64,000 nucleotides of DNA from the NCBI RefSeq assembly GCF_000721705.1, contig NZ_JOJL01000034.1, positions 1-64,000 of the forward strand, read 5' to 3'. This DNA comes from Actinoplanes subtropicus. Its GTDB lineage: Bacteria; Actinomycetota; Actinomycetes; Mycobacteriales; Micromonosporaceae. Shown in pieces: positions 8,612 to 17,751 of this stretch. Position 1 is the first letter of the stretch; the number at the start of each line of letters is the position of its first letter. Below the pieces are notes generated by a model, which worked only from the letters and a program-made list of their open reading frames with translations, was not told the DNA's origin and ran no database searches. Both the position numbers and the translations under genes were made by a program.

Positions 8612-9050
8612 CACCCTGAAAGCAATAAATCGGGCGTTTCTGACCGGCAGCGTCGCCGTGGGCCTTGCGGACGGCTTTCCACCAGACGTCGTGGACCAGG
8701 GGAGAACTTCCCGGCGGCTCGGCCCTGCTCAAGCGCGGTCGAGCCGGGCAGCGCACCGGGCTTGCCGACCAGCGCTTCCAGGTGGTCCAGATCGAGGCCG
8801 GACGCCGCCCTTGGTCATCATCGGCCGTGCCGGGCGACCTCGACCCGGCCTTCATGGATGACCAGGTGAGAGACGTGCAGATGGACCCGGACCTACCGAC
8901 CAACCAGTCGCACCGGAACCGAGTCGCGGTTCATCCGGACCGGGACCTGGCTGCAGCGATCAACTGCGGTTCAGCCAGGTGCCGGTCTCGAGCGGCTCCT
9001 CCTCCGACAGCGGCGCCTGCGCGACCGCGAACAGTTCCCCGATGGTGGGC
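8612..9050 (-). pseudogene. IS21-family IstA transposase C-terminal remnant
   Basis: Read in shifting minus-strand frames this stretch gives the C-terminal part of an IstA-type transposase. In order: IGELFAVAQAPLSEEEPLE and ETGTWL (from about 9046), DRCSQVPVRMNRDSVPVRLVGR, VRVHLHVSHLVIHEGRVEVA, LDLDHLEALVGKPGALPGST, ALEQGRAAGKFS, and LVHDVWWKAVRKAHGDAAG (to about 8640). This matches the usual IstA order (ETGTWL, DRHSQ..VR..RYSVPV..IGR, EVARHER, PGAL.G..AL, HD.WW..A...HGD..GTR). It is interrupted by TAG and TGA codons and at least one frameshift, and IstB is absent. I see no insertion-sequence ends. It fills most of the 640-base space between the small effector and brxL. Confidence 0.75.
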
Positions 9051-9225
9051 CCGGGTGAGCATCGGTTTCCTAATGTGGACGCGTTCTCCAATCCACGCGA
9101 ACTACCTACGGAAACACCCATCACGAGCGCTGCGGTTGCCGCGGATTCGCTCGATGTGTGCTCCATGGGTCGAGCGACCGATGGCCAGCGTGGAGTCGAC
9201 TTTAGACCTTCTGACCCGTAGGCAA

Positions 9226-11268
9226 TCAAGGGCCGCCGAGCACTTTGATTGCCGCAGTCCTTGGGTCGCCATAGAAGATGGGATCGACGTGCTCCATGAT
9301 GTCGGCGCTGACATCGAGGAAGTTGCGCTTGTTCTCGATCGGGATAAGCGCACGCTTCGCGCCGTTATCCATCGCGACCTGCAGCGGCTCGACCAACGAG
9401 CGCAGGGGCTTAATGTTACCCTGCACGCTCATGTCACCCAAGATAAGCAGCGCGGGGCTGATCGGTCCTCGTCGTATGGCAGAGTAGGCCGCAATAAAGA
9501 AGGCGACCCCTAGCTCGGCGGCGACTTTATTGTTGAGTAGGTCGATGACCTCGACGTGGATGTCAGATGTGTCGAAGTCCCGTGCGATCCCGATCTCGCT
9601 CTTGTGGGTCTGCAAGTAGCTGAAGGCCCGCTGAACGGCCTCCTTCATGGGGCCCGTGACACCTCCGGCGAGCTTGAGCTTCCCAGCGCCGGCGGAAATC
9701 GAGACCTCGACGCGGTAAAGCCCAACAGTCCCATCCGAGGTCACCCCGGCACTGTATGCCGTACCCGGCGAGAGCGGGTCGGCAGAAATGAGGTCGCGGC
9801 CACCCTGCTCCGGTACACCAACGAAGTGCTCTTCGCCGGTCTCGTTGTCCGTGTAGCTGAATGACGTCTGGTAGTACTCAAACGAACCCATCTTCTTGAG
9901 TTGTTCTTTGACTCGCCGCCGCCCTTCGAGGGCGAGTTCGACGATCTCGGCGAGATCGTCCCGGGGGACTTCCCCATGCGGGTAGAGGATCTTCACCATG
10001 CCGGAGACTGTCTTGCGTACGGCTTTACGGTCGCGGGCGTTGAGGTGTGTGCCGACCGAGAAGTACCGGTCGACGATCTCGGTGTAGTTGTGCTTACGCA
10101 GGTCGCGCAGAGCCTCAGCCAGGTAGTCGACTACGAAGCCGTAGCCGTCGGTGAAGAGCTCATTGCGCATCTTCGGGATTTCCCAGCCTGGCAGGTAGAA
10201 ATGCAACCGGTCGATGAAGGCCATGTCGTCGCGGATGATGTCAGGCATGGGCGCGAAGAGGTGACCGGTCTGCACCATGACGTCGACGGGCTGATTGGTG
10301 TTGCCGAACATGGCGATGCTGGCATCGCCGGAGACGGCCTCTTGGCCCCGCTGGTACGTGCCGGACTCGCAGTAGGTCTTCATTGTGGTGACGACCTCTT
10401 TGGGCATCTTCTGCAGGTCCGCGACCTCGTCGAAGCCAACGACGTCCCAGATCTGGACCATGCCCTTCTGCCGACCAGTCATGTGGCCGAATAGGTTCGC
10501 CACGGTGGTGCCCCCCGTAAGCAGAGCCGAGTACGGCGAAATCTCTTGCACCACGTAGGACTTGCCGGTGCCGCGCGGGCCGAGTTCGACGAGGTTGTAG
10601 TTGCGTTCGGCGAGCGGGATGAGCCGGACCAGGAAGAGCATCTTCAACCGGCGGGACATCGCATCGGGCTCGTAGCCCATGCTGCGGATCATGAGGTCGA
10701 GCCACTCATCGGTGGTGAACTGGGCCCGGGCCTCCCGGTACTCGGCGAGGTCGAAGGTGGCGATCTGAATCGGGGTAAGTCTCTCGATCCAGAAGGGGTT
10801 TTTTCCCCTCGACTCCTCGTCGTACTCGAAGCGCATGTCGACTTGGGCCCAGACACCTCCCATAACCAGGCGCTCGTACTCCCGGACGTAGTGCTCCGGG
10901 ACGTGGACGTTCTTGTGGCCGAAGTTGGTGACCTCGGCCCAATAGTCTGAGTCAACGAGGCGAACCTTGACCTTGTCGATGAACGTATGGCGGCCTCGGT
11001 CCTTGACCGTCGCCTGCGCCTTCATCGACTCATCAGCTCGGATGTAGTTGCTGGCGAGCGTTTCCTCGACAACCTGCAGACCCATCCGGATGGCCATCTC
11101 ATCTGTTGAGGAGCAGTACTTCCCGAGCAGGTACTCGAGGACGAAGACCGGCACGTTGGCGCCGACCTTGACCTTGCGGACGAGGTCCTTGCGCACAACC
11201 TTGCCGGCGAAGTACCGGTTGACCTTCTGCCCAAGCACCTCGCGCGTAAGGGTCTGCGGGTTGCCCAT
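9226..11268 (-). CDS. brxL: BREX protein BrxL (AAA+ with Lon-like C-terminal domain)
   Basis: 680-aa last gene of the BREX operon. An N-terminal BrxL-specific region is followed by an AAA+ module with Walker A GPRGTGKS (230-237), Walker B VVGFDE (276-281) and sensor region ASIAMFGNTNQP. The C-terminal 190 residues have a Lon-like fold (HVEVIDLLNN..LLILGDMSVQGNIKPLRSLVEPLQVAMDNGAK). At the position of the Lon serine motif (GPSAG) the sequence reads AELGVAFF, so no catalytic Ser is visible; published BrxL structures also describe a non-proteolytic Lon-like domain. BrxL acts in phage restriction as a ring-shaped DNA-associated ATPase. It starts 27 bases after pglZ. Its 3' side borders an IS21 remnant. 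Confidence 0.93.
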   Translation of the reverse strand: MGNPQTLTREVLGQKVNRYFAGKVVRKDLVRKVKVGANVPVFVLEYLLGKYCSSTDEMAIRMGLQVVEETLASNYIRADESMKAQATVKDRGRHTFIDKVKVRLVDSDYWAEVTNFGHKNVHVPEHYVREYERLVMGGVWAQVDMRFEYDEESRGKNPFWIERLTPIQIATFDLAEYREARAQFTTDEWLDLMIRSMGYEPDAMSRRLKMLFLVRLIPLAERNYNLVELGPRGTGKSYVVQEISPYSALLTGGTTVANLFGHMTGRQKGMVQIWDVVGFDEVADLQKMPKEVVTTMKTYCESGTYQRGQEAVSGDASIAMFGNTNQPVDVMVQTGHLFAPMPDIIRDDMAFIDRLHFYLPGWEIPKMRNELFTDGYGFVVDYLAEALRDLRKHNYTEIVDRYFSVGTHLNARDRKAVRKTVSGMVKILYPHGEVPRDDLAEIVELALEGRRRVKEQLKKMGSFEYYQTSFSYTDNETGEEHFVGVPEQGGRDLISADPLSPGTAYSAGVTSDGTVGLYRVEVSISAGAGKLKLAGGVTGPMKEAVQRAFSYLQTHKSEIGIARDFDTSDIHVEVIDLLNNKVAAELGVAFFIAAYSAIRRGPISPALLILGDMSVQGNIKPLRSLVEPLQVAMDNGAKRALIPIENKRNFLDVSADIMEHVDPIFYGDPRTAAIKVLGGP

Positions 11269-11294
11269 CGTTCTCCAAGCTTTACCAGTTCGCG

Positions 11295-13832
11295 TTAGAT
11301 CAGCAGGCTCACCGGGATGTCTGCCGGTGACCGGTATAGCTCGGCGTCGGTGGCCGGGTCCAGCACCACGAGGCGTAGCGCCGTGACATCAGCGCTGAGC
11401 ATGAACCACACGCTAACCGGGCGTTCGGGTTTCACACGTACGTTACCGGTGGCTTCGTCGAGGTCGCCGCCATCGGCCATCTTGACGGCACCGACTTGCT
11501 GGCCGCTGGCCAGCAGCACTGGTCGCACGAGCCGCGTCTCCGCGAGCAGGTCGAGCTGTCCGCCGCCAAGCGAGACCGATACCGAGAAGATGCGGCTGGT
11601 GATTGTCGCCGGGACGCCGTCGACCGTCATTGCGGCCTGCGCTTGCGGTGCCGATGCGGTCGTGGCGGTACGGACGGTTAGTACTGGGATGACCAGCTCC
11701 TGCAGTGTTGGACCGCCGTGGTGGAATGCCAGGTCTCCGCCTGCCCGAAACACGCTCACGCCTGGGGGAAAGATGAGGTCGAGATCGCTGGTGTAGCCGA
11801 GATCTGAGCCGCTCACGCGCACGCTGCCTGGCGGGTTGGTTCCGCCTCGACCGATCCAGCAGCGCCGATGCAGGTCGACCTCCTGGCCGCCGGGCTTGTC
11901 CGCCCGCATTGACTCGTCCCGGTCGGATGCGGAGTACAGGTGCCCGTGGTCCGCACTGATTACGGCTTGGGCGATGCCGGCGTTTGCCAGTCGCCGGACG
12001 GCCAGGGCAATGTTGCCGATCACTGTGTCCATGATCCTGCGTGCTGTGAAGGAGAAACCAGCTTCGCCGGCATGGTCGATCTCTTGCGATCGAACGATGA
12101 CCACTTGCGCCGCCTTCACCGTCTGCTGCAGCTTCGACGGCGCCATGGCGAGCAGCTCATCCATGCTGAGGTCGACGAGCCCGGCAATCCGTGATGCGGC
12201 GAACTTCTGGCGGGCGGGTAGATCCGGTAGGAATACGTCGCCGATTTGTGCGCCCAGTCGACCGTTGCGCTCGACCACCGAGAAGCTCGTTTCGGCTCCC
12301 GGATGCAGGGCCGCCATTCCCACGGGCGTGATACTGGGAAGTGCGGCGATTGCGGCCCGCAGGGATACTTCGGACGTATTCGGAAGCCGCTCCTTGAGTT
12401 CGGCGCCCATCTCGAAGCGCATCGCATCGACGAAGATGTAGGCGACGGGACGAGGCTGCCGGGCCAAAATCTCGCTGAACACCTTGGTCTGATGCAGCGT
12501 CCCGCTCACCGTCCACCCCGATGCGACGAGCGCGCGAACGAAACCCTCCGCCATCGCCCGGCAGGTCTCGTCGTACGCCTGCCTAACGATGCCGACCGGT
12601 CGCTCCGGCACCTCGTCAAGCTCCGTCAGCCACGCCTCCATCCGGCGTTGAGCTTGGTCAAGGCGGTACCAGCCATCATCGGCGATATAGCGGTCGACCC
12701 AAACCCTGGCGTCCCCGCTGCTTAAAGGGAGCTCGGCCCGGACACGCGCCGCTTGAAGCCCGAGGTCTGCCATGTACACGACCGCCCGCCACTGCGCCTT
12801 GCGCTCCCCGTCGCGATCGAGCCAGAAGCTGTTCTCCCTCGGCTCAGCGGTCGCGAGCGCATCCTCGAGGCTGCCCGCACAAACAAGATCGTGACAGTGG
12901 CGCAGAAGCACCTGCTCCTCAAAACGGAAGGTGTCGATAGAGCCAAGCGCCTCTGGCGGAAGCGGGGCATTGCGCAGACCCAACTCGTCCTCAACCCGGT
13001 CGGCAAGCGACGGGTACGCCTCGCGGTGCTTCATTCGGAGCCGTTGCGCGATCCGGCGTACGGCGTCGACCTCGCGCTGCGTCGCCGGCACCGGTACACC
13101 ATCGAGAGTCGCAGGCGGGGGACAGGAGAGATCACGACGGAACTCGCTGCCAAGGACGTAGCGAAGGGTGTGCGCGCGCAGACGTGCGAGCTCCGCATCC
13201 TCAGGAAGGCCCAGACCAAGAGATGACCCTATGAGCGCGACCAGCTCACCGACCGCGGCCTTGTCGGCAATCTCCTCGTCATAGGTCTCCGAGGCCAGCC
13301 ACTCGGCAATCAGATTATCGTCATCCCGTATTTGAACGATGGTGCGCAGTAGTGAAGGCCCGGACGAACCCTGGTCCGCCGCGATGCTGGAAAGATCAGC
13401 GTAGGTCAGCTTCCGGTCCTCTGCCAGCAAGCTATCAACAGTCCCGACTGTCTGCGTCTTCAGCAGCAGATTCCGCGCGAGGTGCCTCAGCGCAGGAGTC
13501 CAGGAGATGCCGCCCTTCTCCAGCTCCATCAGCACGGATGTAGGTTCCTTAGTTACCCCGGGCAGGTAAATCACGACGGGCTCAGGCGTGTCACCTCTGA
13601 CTAGCGGCTCCACCGCGAAGCGCACCTCAAACATCGAGCTGGCTGATTCAATGAGCTGAATGTCCGCGCCATTCAGCTTGACTGTGACCGCTCGCTCGTC
13701 AACGCGCTCACCGCCGCGGAGCTCGTTGACGAACCCGATGAACTCGCGGCGGTGGTCGTACCAGACCACCACCCGGCGCGCGCGTACCTGGCTACTCAGT
13801 TGCCCAGCGAGATACTCGTAAAGCGGGTGCAT
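11295..13832 (-). CDS. pglZ: BREX protein PglZ (alkaline-phosphatase superfamily)
   Basis: 845-aa PglZ. Metal-site motifs of the alkaline-phosphatase superfamily are visible: VAYIFVDAMRFEMG around residue 468 and QAVISADHGHLYS around residue 626. The N-terminal residues RRVVVWYDHRREF match the usual start of BREX PglZ. The C-terminus is a beta-rich domain (RLVRPVLLASGQQVGAVKMA..VSVWFMLSADVTALRLVVLDP). PglZ is essential for BREX in characterised type 1 systems and has nuclease/phosphatase-type chemistry. Its ATG overlaps the pglX stop by one base (TGATG), so it should be translationally coupled to the C-terminal pglX fragment. Confidence 0.93.
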   Translation of the reverse strand: MHPLYEYLAGQLSSQVRARRVVVWYDHRREFIGFVNELRGGERVDERAVTVKLNGADIQLIESASSMFEVRFAVEPLVRGDTPEPVVIYLPGVTKEPTSVLMELEKGGISWTPALRHLARNLLLKTQTVGTVDSLLAEDRKLTYADLSSIAADQGSSGPSLLRTIVQIRDDDNLIAEWLASETYDEEIADKAAVGELVALIGSSLGLGLPEDAELARLRAHTLRYVLGSEFRRDLSCPPPATLDGVPVPATQREVDAVRRIAQRLRMKHREAYPSLADRVEDELGLRNAPLPPEALGSIDTFRFEEQVLLRHCHDLVCAGSLEDALATAEPRENSFWLDRDGERKAQWRAVVYMADLGLQAARVRAELPLSSGDARVWVDRYIADDGWYRLDQAQRRMEAWLTELDEVPERPVGIVRQAYDETCRAMAEGFVRALVASGWTVSGTLHQTKVFSEILARQPRPVAYIFVDAMRFEMGAELKERLPNTSEVSLRAAIAALPSITPVGMAALHPGAETSFSVVERNGRLGAQIGDVFLPDLPARQKFAASRIAGLVDLSMDELLAMAPSKLQQTVKAAQVVIVRSQEIDHAGEAGFSFTARRIMDTVIGNIALAVRRLANAGIAQAVISADHGHLYSASDRDESMRADKPGGQEVDLHRRCWIGRGGTNPPGSVRVSGSDLGYTSDLDLIFPPGVSVFRAGGDLAFHHGGPTLQELVIPVLTVRTATTASAPQAQAAMTVDGVPATITSRIFSVSVSLGGGQLDLLAETRLVRPVLLASGQQVGAVKMADGGDLDEATGNVRVKPERPVSVWFMLSADVTALRLVVLDPATDAELYRSPADIPVSLLI

Positions 13833-15910
13833 CAGCGACCTCCGCGGGTTCTTCCTGTGGCACGCCGGCCGACCGTTCCTCGACTAACGCCCGCAGGGGC
13901 ATTAAGCAAATCATGCAAGGCCGCCCTGACAGCGTTCGATGTCCGTTCACGGACGAGATCATCGACGTCATGGATGGGTTCCTTGCGCTGGCTCCATTTG
14001 CCGTCGCGATCCTGTTCCCAGAAGACATTCTCGAGGCCATGAGCTACGGCGACACTACGGTCTACCACGCACTTGGGAACGACCCGATCAGGCCAGAAGC
14101 GCATCGCGAGGTGTGCCCAGTCGTATTTGCCGTCGCACAGCGCGTCCCAGGTCGCTTTGAGTTCCCTCTGCCATTGCTTGTGGTGCGGCACGAGCCGCCA
14201 GAGCAGCGCGAAATTGATGATGACGCCGTCGTCGAGGCTTGGGCTCCACAGCGGAGCGACTCGTCGCACCTCGGCGAGCAGAGCGCGTAGCTCATCGACG
14301 AAGGCCTCCCTTTCGGCGATCGCACGTCGCTGAGCAGCGGATGCGCCTTCGCCGGCCTCCGCACGCAGCCGTCCGAGACGCTGCTCCTCTAGCCGGAGCT
14401 TCGGCACTATGTAATCGTCCTGTATCCGGAACATCGTGTCTGAGGAGAAGGCATGGATGTACACCCAAACCGAGTAGCTCGCGGAGCGGGTGGCCAGTTG
14501 CCAGTAGATCGGAGCCTTCCGTCTGCTCCGCGAGTACGCCCGAATGTGGAGGGTAAAGAAGTCCCGCGCCAGCCAGCGCCGCAACTGAGAAGTCTCGGGA
14601 GCCGTCACACCAACGCCGTCGGCAGCTCCCGCAACGAGCGCGGCGACGTCGTGTTGGTGTCCTTCATCGTCGACTAAGATGTCCGGTGACCGAACCAGTT
14701 GCGGATCGCCGTCACGCCACATGCCCGGCGACGCGGTCAGCAACGGATCGAACGGTTCCGGCTCAGGGGGCAGGATCCGCTCCCCGGTCGCCAATCTGGC
14801 GTCGAACCGCCCGAATACGACACCCACGAGCCAGGACAGCAGTGCCGATGTGGAGTTCTGCGCATTGTCGCGCCTATCGTCGTCTCCGTCCTCTTCGACT
14901 GCGTCAGCGGAGCCACCATTCGTCATGGCTCCAACGCCGAATGCAGCTATCTCGCCTTGCTCCGCAGGACCAAACCCGTAGAGGGCAAGGACTTGGTGGT
15001 CGATTTCGGCCTGAATGCTCAAGAGTTCGCTCTGGATCCGTTCCCTGTCGAATGGCAGCGACCGACTGATCAGCGTGGCGGGCAAGACGAACGCGCGCGA
15101 GGTCTCGTTTACGGTGTCGAGCGCCCTTGCCAATGACCATGCACGTCGCGCGAGTGTGGACAACCTTGTTGCCGTCCCCTGCGGCGCCACTGGTACCGGC
15201 GTTTGTTGAATAAGACCGACTTCGTACGACTGGGCGAGTTCGGTCCTCGCCGTCTGAACCGAGACAAGATAGCGAAAGGCGGATGAGTTGACAATAGCGA
15301 GAAGAACGAATAGATCCTCAGGGCTGTCGCCCTCCAGGCACATCGCGGATCCCTTAGCACCGAATATGCCACCGCGCGGGAGTACACGAAAACTGAGTCC
15401 GTTCGTCCTCAAGGGCCACGTCAGTGCAGGCCGAAAGAACAGATCTGCACTCGCAGGTCGTTCGAGCGGTCGGCTCGGCGTACCGATGAACCCAGGATAC
15501 GTTCCACGCGACTGGTCCCAGCAGATCACGGTATCCGGGTCATAGTAGTAGGGAGAATATGAGCCGCCTTTGTACCAGGGGAACCACATAAGGCCGGATC
15601 CATCCGAACCAATCTCCCAATGCAGGCGCGCGAATCGAAAGTTGTCGTCAACCGAATTTGTCCTTTGCGCGACCCGCCCACCGGAAGCCAAGCGAGGGTG
15701 CTTCGAAAAGGACTTCCGTATGCCATCGCTGACCCAATATGCAAAAGGACTTCCAGGCATGCTATAAAATTCATCTGAGTCCAGGATGAAAGTGCGGCGG
15801 CTCGCACCATCCGTATCGCGATCAGGCTCACGGCGCCGCCCAATCGCTTCAGCCAGGATTCGCGCTTTTTCCGGTACTGGCGCATCGAGGAGTCTCACGA
15901 AGATGGTCAT
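13832..15910 (-). CDS. pglX: PglX C-terminal fragment (third piece of split pglX)
   Basis: 692-aa reading frame holding the C-terminal half of the BREX adenine methyltransferase PglX: target-recognition-like regions (MWFPWYKGGSYSPYYYDPD, FRPALTWPLRTNGLSFRVLP, IFGAKGSAM) and the late conserved block (ARDFFTLHIRAYSRSRRKAPIYW..VWVYIHAFSSDTMFRIQDDY). The ATG (15910) overlaps the stop of the methyltransferase-core frame as TGATG. In intact PglX this junction is continuous (..AAYCLEA..FFRLLD), so one base is probably missing here. The overlap could still allow reinitiation and a two-chain enzyme. It has no catalytic motif of its own. It is upstream of and coupled to pglZ. Confidence 0.88.
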   Translation of the reverse strand: MTIFVRLLDAPVPEKARILAEAIGRRREPDRDTDGASRRTFILDSDEFYSMPGSPFAYWVSDGIRKSFSKHPRLASGGRVAQRTNSVDDNFRFARLHWEIGSDGSGLMWFPWYKGGSYSPYYYDPDTVICWDQSRGTYPGFIGTPSRPLERPASADLFFRPALTWPLRTNGLSFRVLPRGGIFGAKGSAMCLEGDSPEDLFVLLAIVNSSAFRYLVSVQTARTELAQSYEVGLIQQTPVPVAPQGTATRLSTLARRAWSLARALDTVNETSRAFVLPATLISRSLPFDRERIQSELLSIQAEIDHQVLALYGFGPAEQGEIAAFGVGAMTNGGSADAVEEDGDDDRRDNAQNSTSALLSWLVGVVFGRFDARLATGERILPPEPEPFDPLLTASPGMWRDGDPQLVRSPDILVDDEGHQHDVAALVAGAADGVGVTAPETSQLRRWLARDFFTLHIRAYSRSRRKAPIYWQLATRSASYSVWVYIHAFSSDTMFRIQDDYIVPKLRLEEQRLGRLRAEAGEGASAAQRRAIAEREAFVDELRALLAEVRRVAPLWSPSLDDGVIINFALLWRLVPHHKQWQRELKATWDALCDGKYDWAHLAMRFWPDRVVPKCVVDRSVAVAHGLENVFWEQDRDGKWSQRKEPIHDVDDLVRERTSNAVRAALHDLLNAPAGVSRGTVGRRATGRTRGGR

Positions 15911-17070
15911 CAGCGCGCCTCCAGGCAGTAGGCAGCGGTTTCGACCATCGCACCATCCAGAACGCCGCGGCCCAGGTCCGCGAAAACCACCGGAGGTGAC
16001 TTTCGTAGGAGGATCTCCTCCCGCCACACCCGGAAACTTGAGAGGAAGAATGCGGTCCGGGAGGTAATGGCACCGAGCCTCCCGCGAGGCGCCAGCAACT
16101 CGATGGCGCGCTCAACGAAGGCCGCATAGATGTCATTCTTTGCGCGGGGATAAGCCTTCTCGAATTCTGGCCTCGCGCGTTTGGTGCAGGCGCCGAATGG
16201 CGGGTTCATGAGGATGGTGTCGTACTTTGCCGTCGCGATGGCGATTAGGCCAAGACCCTGAGCTGAATCGTCGGCGAAGAGTCGCCGACGTGTGTTGATG
16301 CGTGTCATGTCGGCGTCGGCGTAGCGATGAAGTGCCTCCTGGAGTCGATCTTGCGAGGAGACGAAGAGGTCACCTGCATACCCGTCCTTAAGTGGCGTCG
16401 CCCGGAGGGACTCGACGCGCGAGAGTAGACCGAGTTCGCCCGCGAGGCTCATAGCGTTTACGAGTTCGCGAAATGCGTTGCGCAGGTCATCGTTCGTTAG
16501 GGTCTTCTCAAATTCGTTGGCGAGGGCATGGTCAACAATAAGTGGTTCAGCGACAACCACATTTGAGCGGCGGATTTCGGGACGAGCCCCGCGCGGTAAG
16601 CCGGCATCTTGATAGGCCCGCTGAGCTCGCATCCAGAGCGCAAGTTGGGCGATTTGTGCGCAGCGAGGATCGATGTCCACGCCATGCAGGTTGTGCGCTA
16701 AGATCAATGCGGGTATCGCGGCGCGTAGCGAATCCGGATCGGGGTAGTCCTGTGCGATGTTGCGGCCCGTTGCCTGGCATCGTGGGCTGTCGGGGTCGGC
16801 GTAGGCCTCCTCGTAAACTGCAGCTAGCAGATCGAATGAGTAGAGGAGGAAGTGGCCGCTGCCGCACGCCGGGTCAAGGATTCGGATGTCGCGCGGGTCC
16901 TTCTTCGGCCGGTGGGGAAGCTGTTCGTCGGAGCGGTGGACCAGGTACTCGCAGCGATCCTTGAGTGCAGTGTCACCGCCTCGCATTTCGTACCAGATGC
17001 GCCCCAGGGTGTTATCCGTTAGGAACTGGACCACGTAGCGAGGAGTGAAGAACTGGTTGCGTATGGCCAA
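15910..17070 (-). CDS. pglX: PglX methyltransferase core fragment (second piece)
   Basis: 386-codon open frame with the catalytic core of an N6-adenine DNA methyltransferase: NQFFTPRYVVQFLTDNTLGR at the start, S-adenosylmethionine motif I LDPACGSGHFL (about residue 65) and catalytic motif IV ILMNPPFG (about residue 288). It is the same reading frame as the upstream piece ending at 17101; the two are separated only by one TAG codon. The first usable start is TTG 17070 without a ribosome-binding site, so independent expression would be poor. It ends in the tandem stops TGA TGA at 15910. If all junctions were repaired, full PglX would be about 1,300 aa, close to family size. Confidence 0.85.
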   Translation of the reverse strand: MAIRNQFFTPRYVVQFLTDNTLGRIWYEMRGGDTALKDRCEYLVHRSDEQLPHRPKKDPRDIRILDPACGSGHFLLYSFDLLAAVYEEAYADPDSPRCQATGRNIAQDYPDPDSLRAAIPALILAHNLHGVDIDPRCAQIAQLALWMRAQRAYQDAGLPRGARPEIRRSNVVVAEPLIVDHALANEFEKTLTNDDLRNAFRELVNAMSLAGELGLLSRVESLRATPLKDGYAGDLFVSSQDRLQEALHRYADADMTRINTRRRLFADDSAQGLGLIAIATAKYDTILMNPPFGACTKRARPEFEKAYPRAKNDIYAAFVERAIELLAPRGRLGAITSRTAFFLSSFRVWREEILLRKSPPVVFADLGRGVLDGAMVETAAYCLEAR

Positions 17071-17100
17071 TTCGCGGCTGTTGCGTGGCGCCTGGCTCTG

Positions 17101-17727
17101 CTAGCGCATGGCCTGGCGTTCCTCGGCGCCGTTAAAATACTGGTAGACCCAGCCGATGGTCTCGTCTTCGGCCCAGACGCCCGCGAGCTCACCGTCGTTG
17201 AGGATCTCCAGGAGCTGCAGTAGCGCCGGCCGCCTAGGCCACAGCGCGGATGCCGGGTCGCGGCGATCGAACAGCACCTTCACTTCTGTGGACAGCTCGT
17301 CGAAGACGGACTCGAGGTAGATGCGGTAGCCGTTGGGCAGTGTTGCCAGGCCTGTGGCCAGCATCGTGAACTCGGCGTAGCCCGATGAAGACTCGCCCTT
17401 GCTGACACACGGCTGGACCAGACCCCGCACCTCGAGCATCTTCAGCGCTACGAACCGGTTCAAGGTTGTGAATGCGGCGTCCCGCACGTAGTCGGCTATG
17501 GCATCGGTTGCGGCCAGGCCGGCGGCTTGCTTGTGCTCGATGGCGGCGACGATCCGTTCGCGCAGCCGACGTTGAGCCGGGCTCAAGTGTCCGCCGCCGC
17601 TGCGCAAGTTCCCCGCGTTCACGAGGACGTCGAACTCCCCCTCGAGCTGGGCGGCGAAGTCCTCCCCTAGCAGCCGTCGTGCTCGTTGCGTTGCGGACTC
17701 GATGAGACCACGTGCAGCTCTATCCAC
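17101..17727 (-). CDS. pglX: PglX N-terminal fragment (first piece)
   Basis: 208-aa N-terminal domain of BREX PglX (VDRAARGLIESATQRARRLL..FTTLNRFVALKMLEVRGL..IGWVYQYFNGAEERQAMR). It ends in TAG at 17101-17103. The same frame continues with QSQAPRNSRELAIRNQFFTP, the standard continuation in PglX, so the stop is a point mutation (for example GAG to TAG) and not a natural end. The TAG and the frameshift at 15910 together make pglX look like a pseudogene inside an otherwise intact BREX operon. It lies about 25 bases downstream of brxC. Confidence 0.85.
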   Translation of the reverse strand: MDRAARGLIESATQRARRLLGEDFAAQLEGEFDVLVNAGNLRSGGGHLSPAQRRLRERIVAAIEHKQAAGLAATDAIADYVRDAAFTTLNRFVALKMLEVRGLVQPCVSKGESSSGYAEFTMLATGLATLPNGYRIYLESVFDELSTEVKVLFDRRDPASALWPRRPALLQLLEILNDGELAGVWAEDETIGWVYQYFNGAEERQAMR

Positions 17728-17751
17728 GTCGACACCTGACCGCTGTCCGGA

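Noticed and set aside
8665..9513. 282-codon plus-strand frame between the effector and brxL
   Set aside because: Its first part is antisense to the IS21 istA remnant and its end is antisense to brxL. It has no domain or ribosome-binding site.
17101..17103. TAG in pglX as a recoded amino acid (pyrrolysine or readthrough)
   Set aside because: No pyrrolysine genes or structure after the codon are visible in the window, and a second disruption exists in the same gene. A simple nonsense mutation is the more economical explanation.
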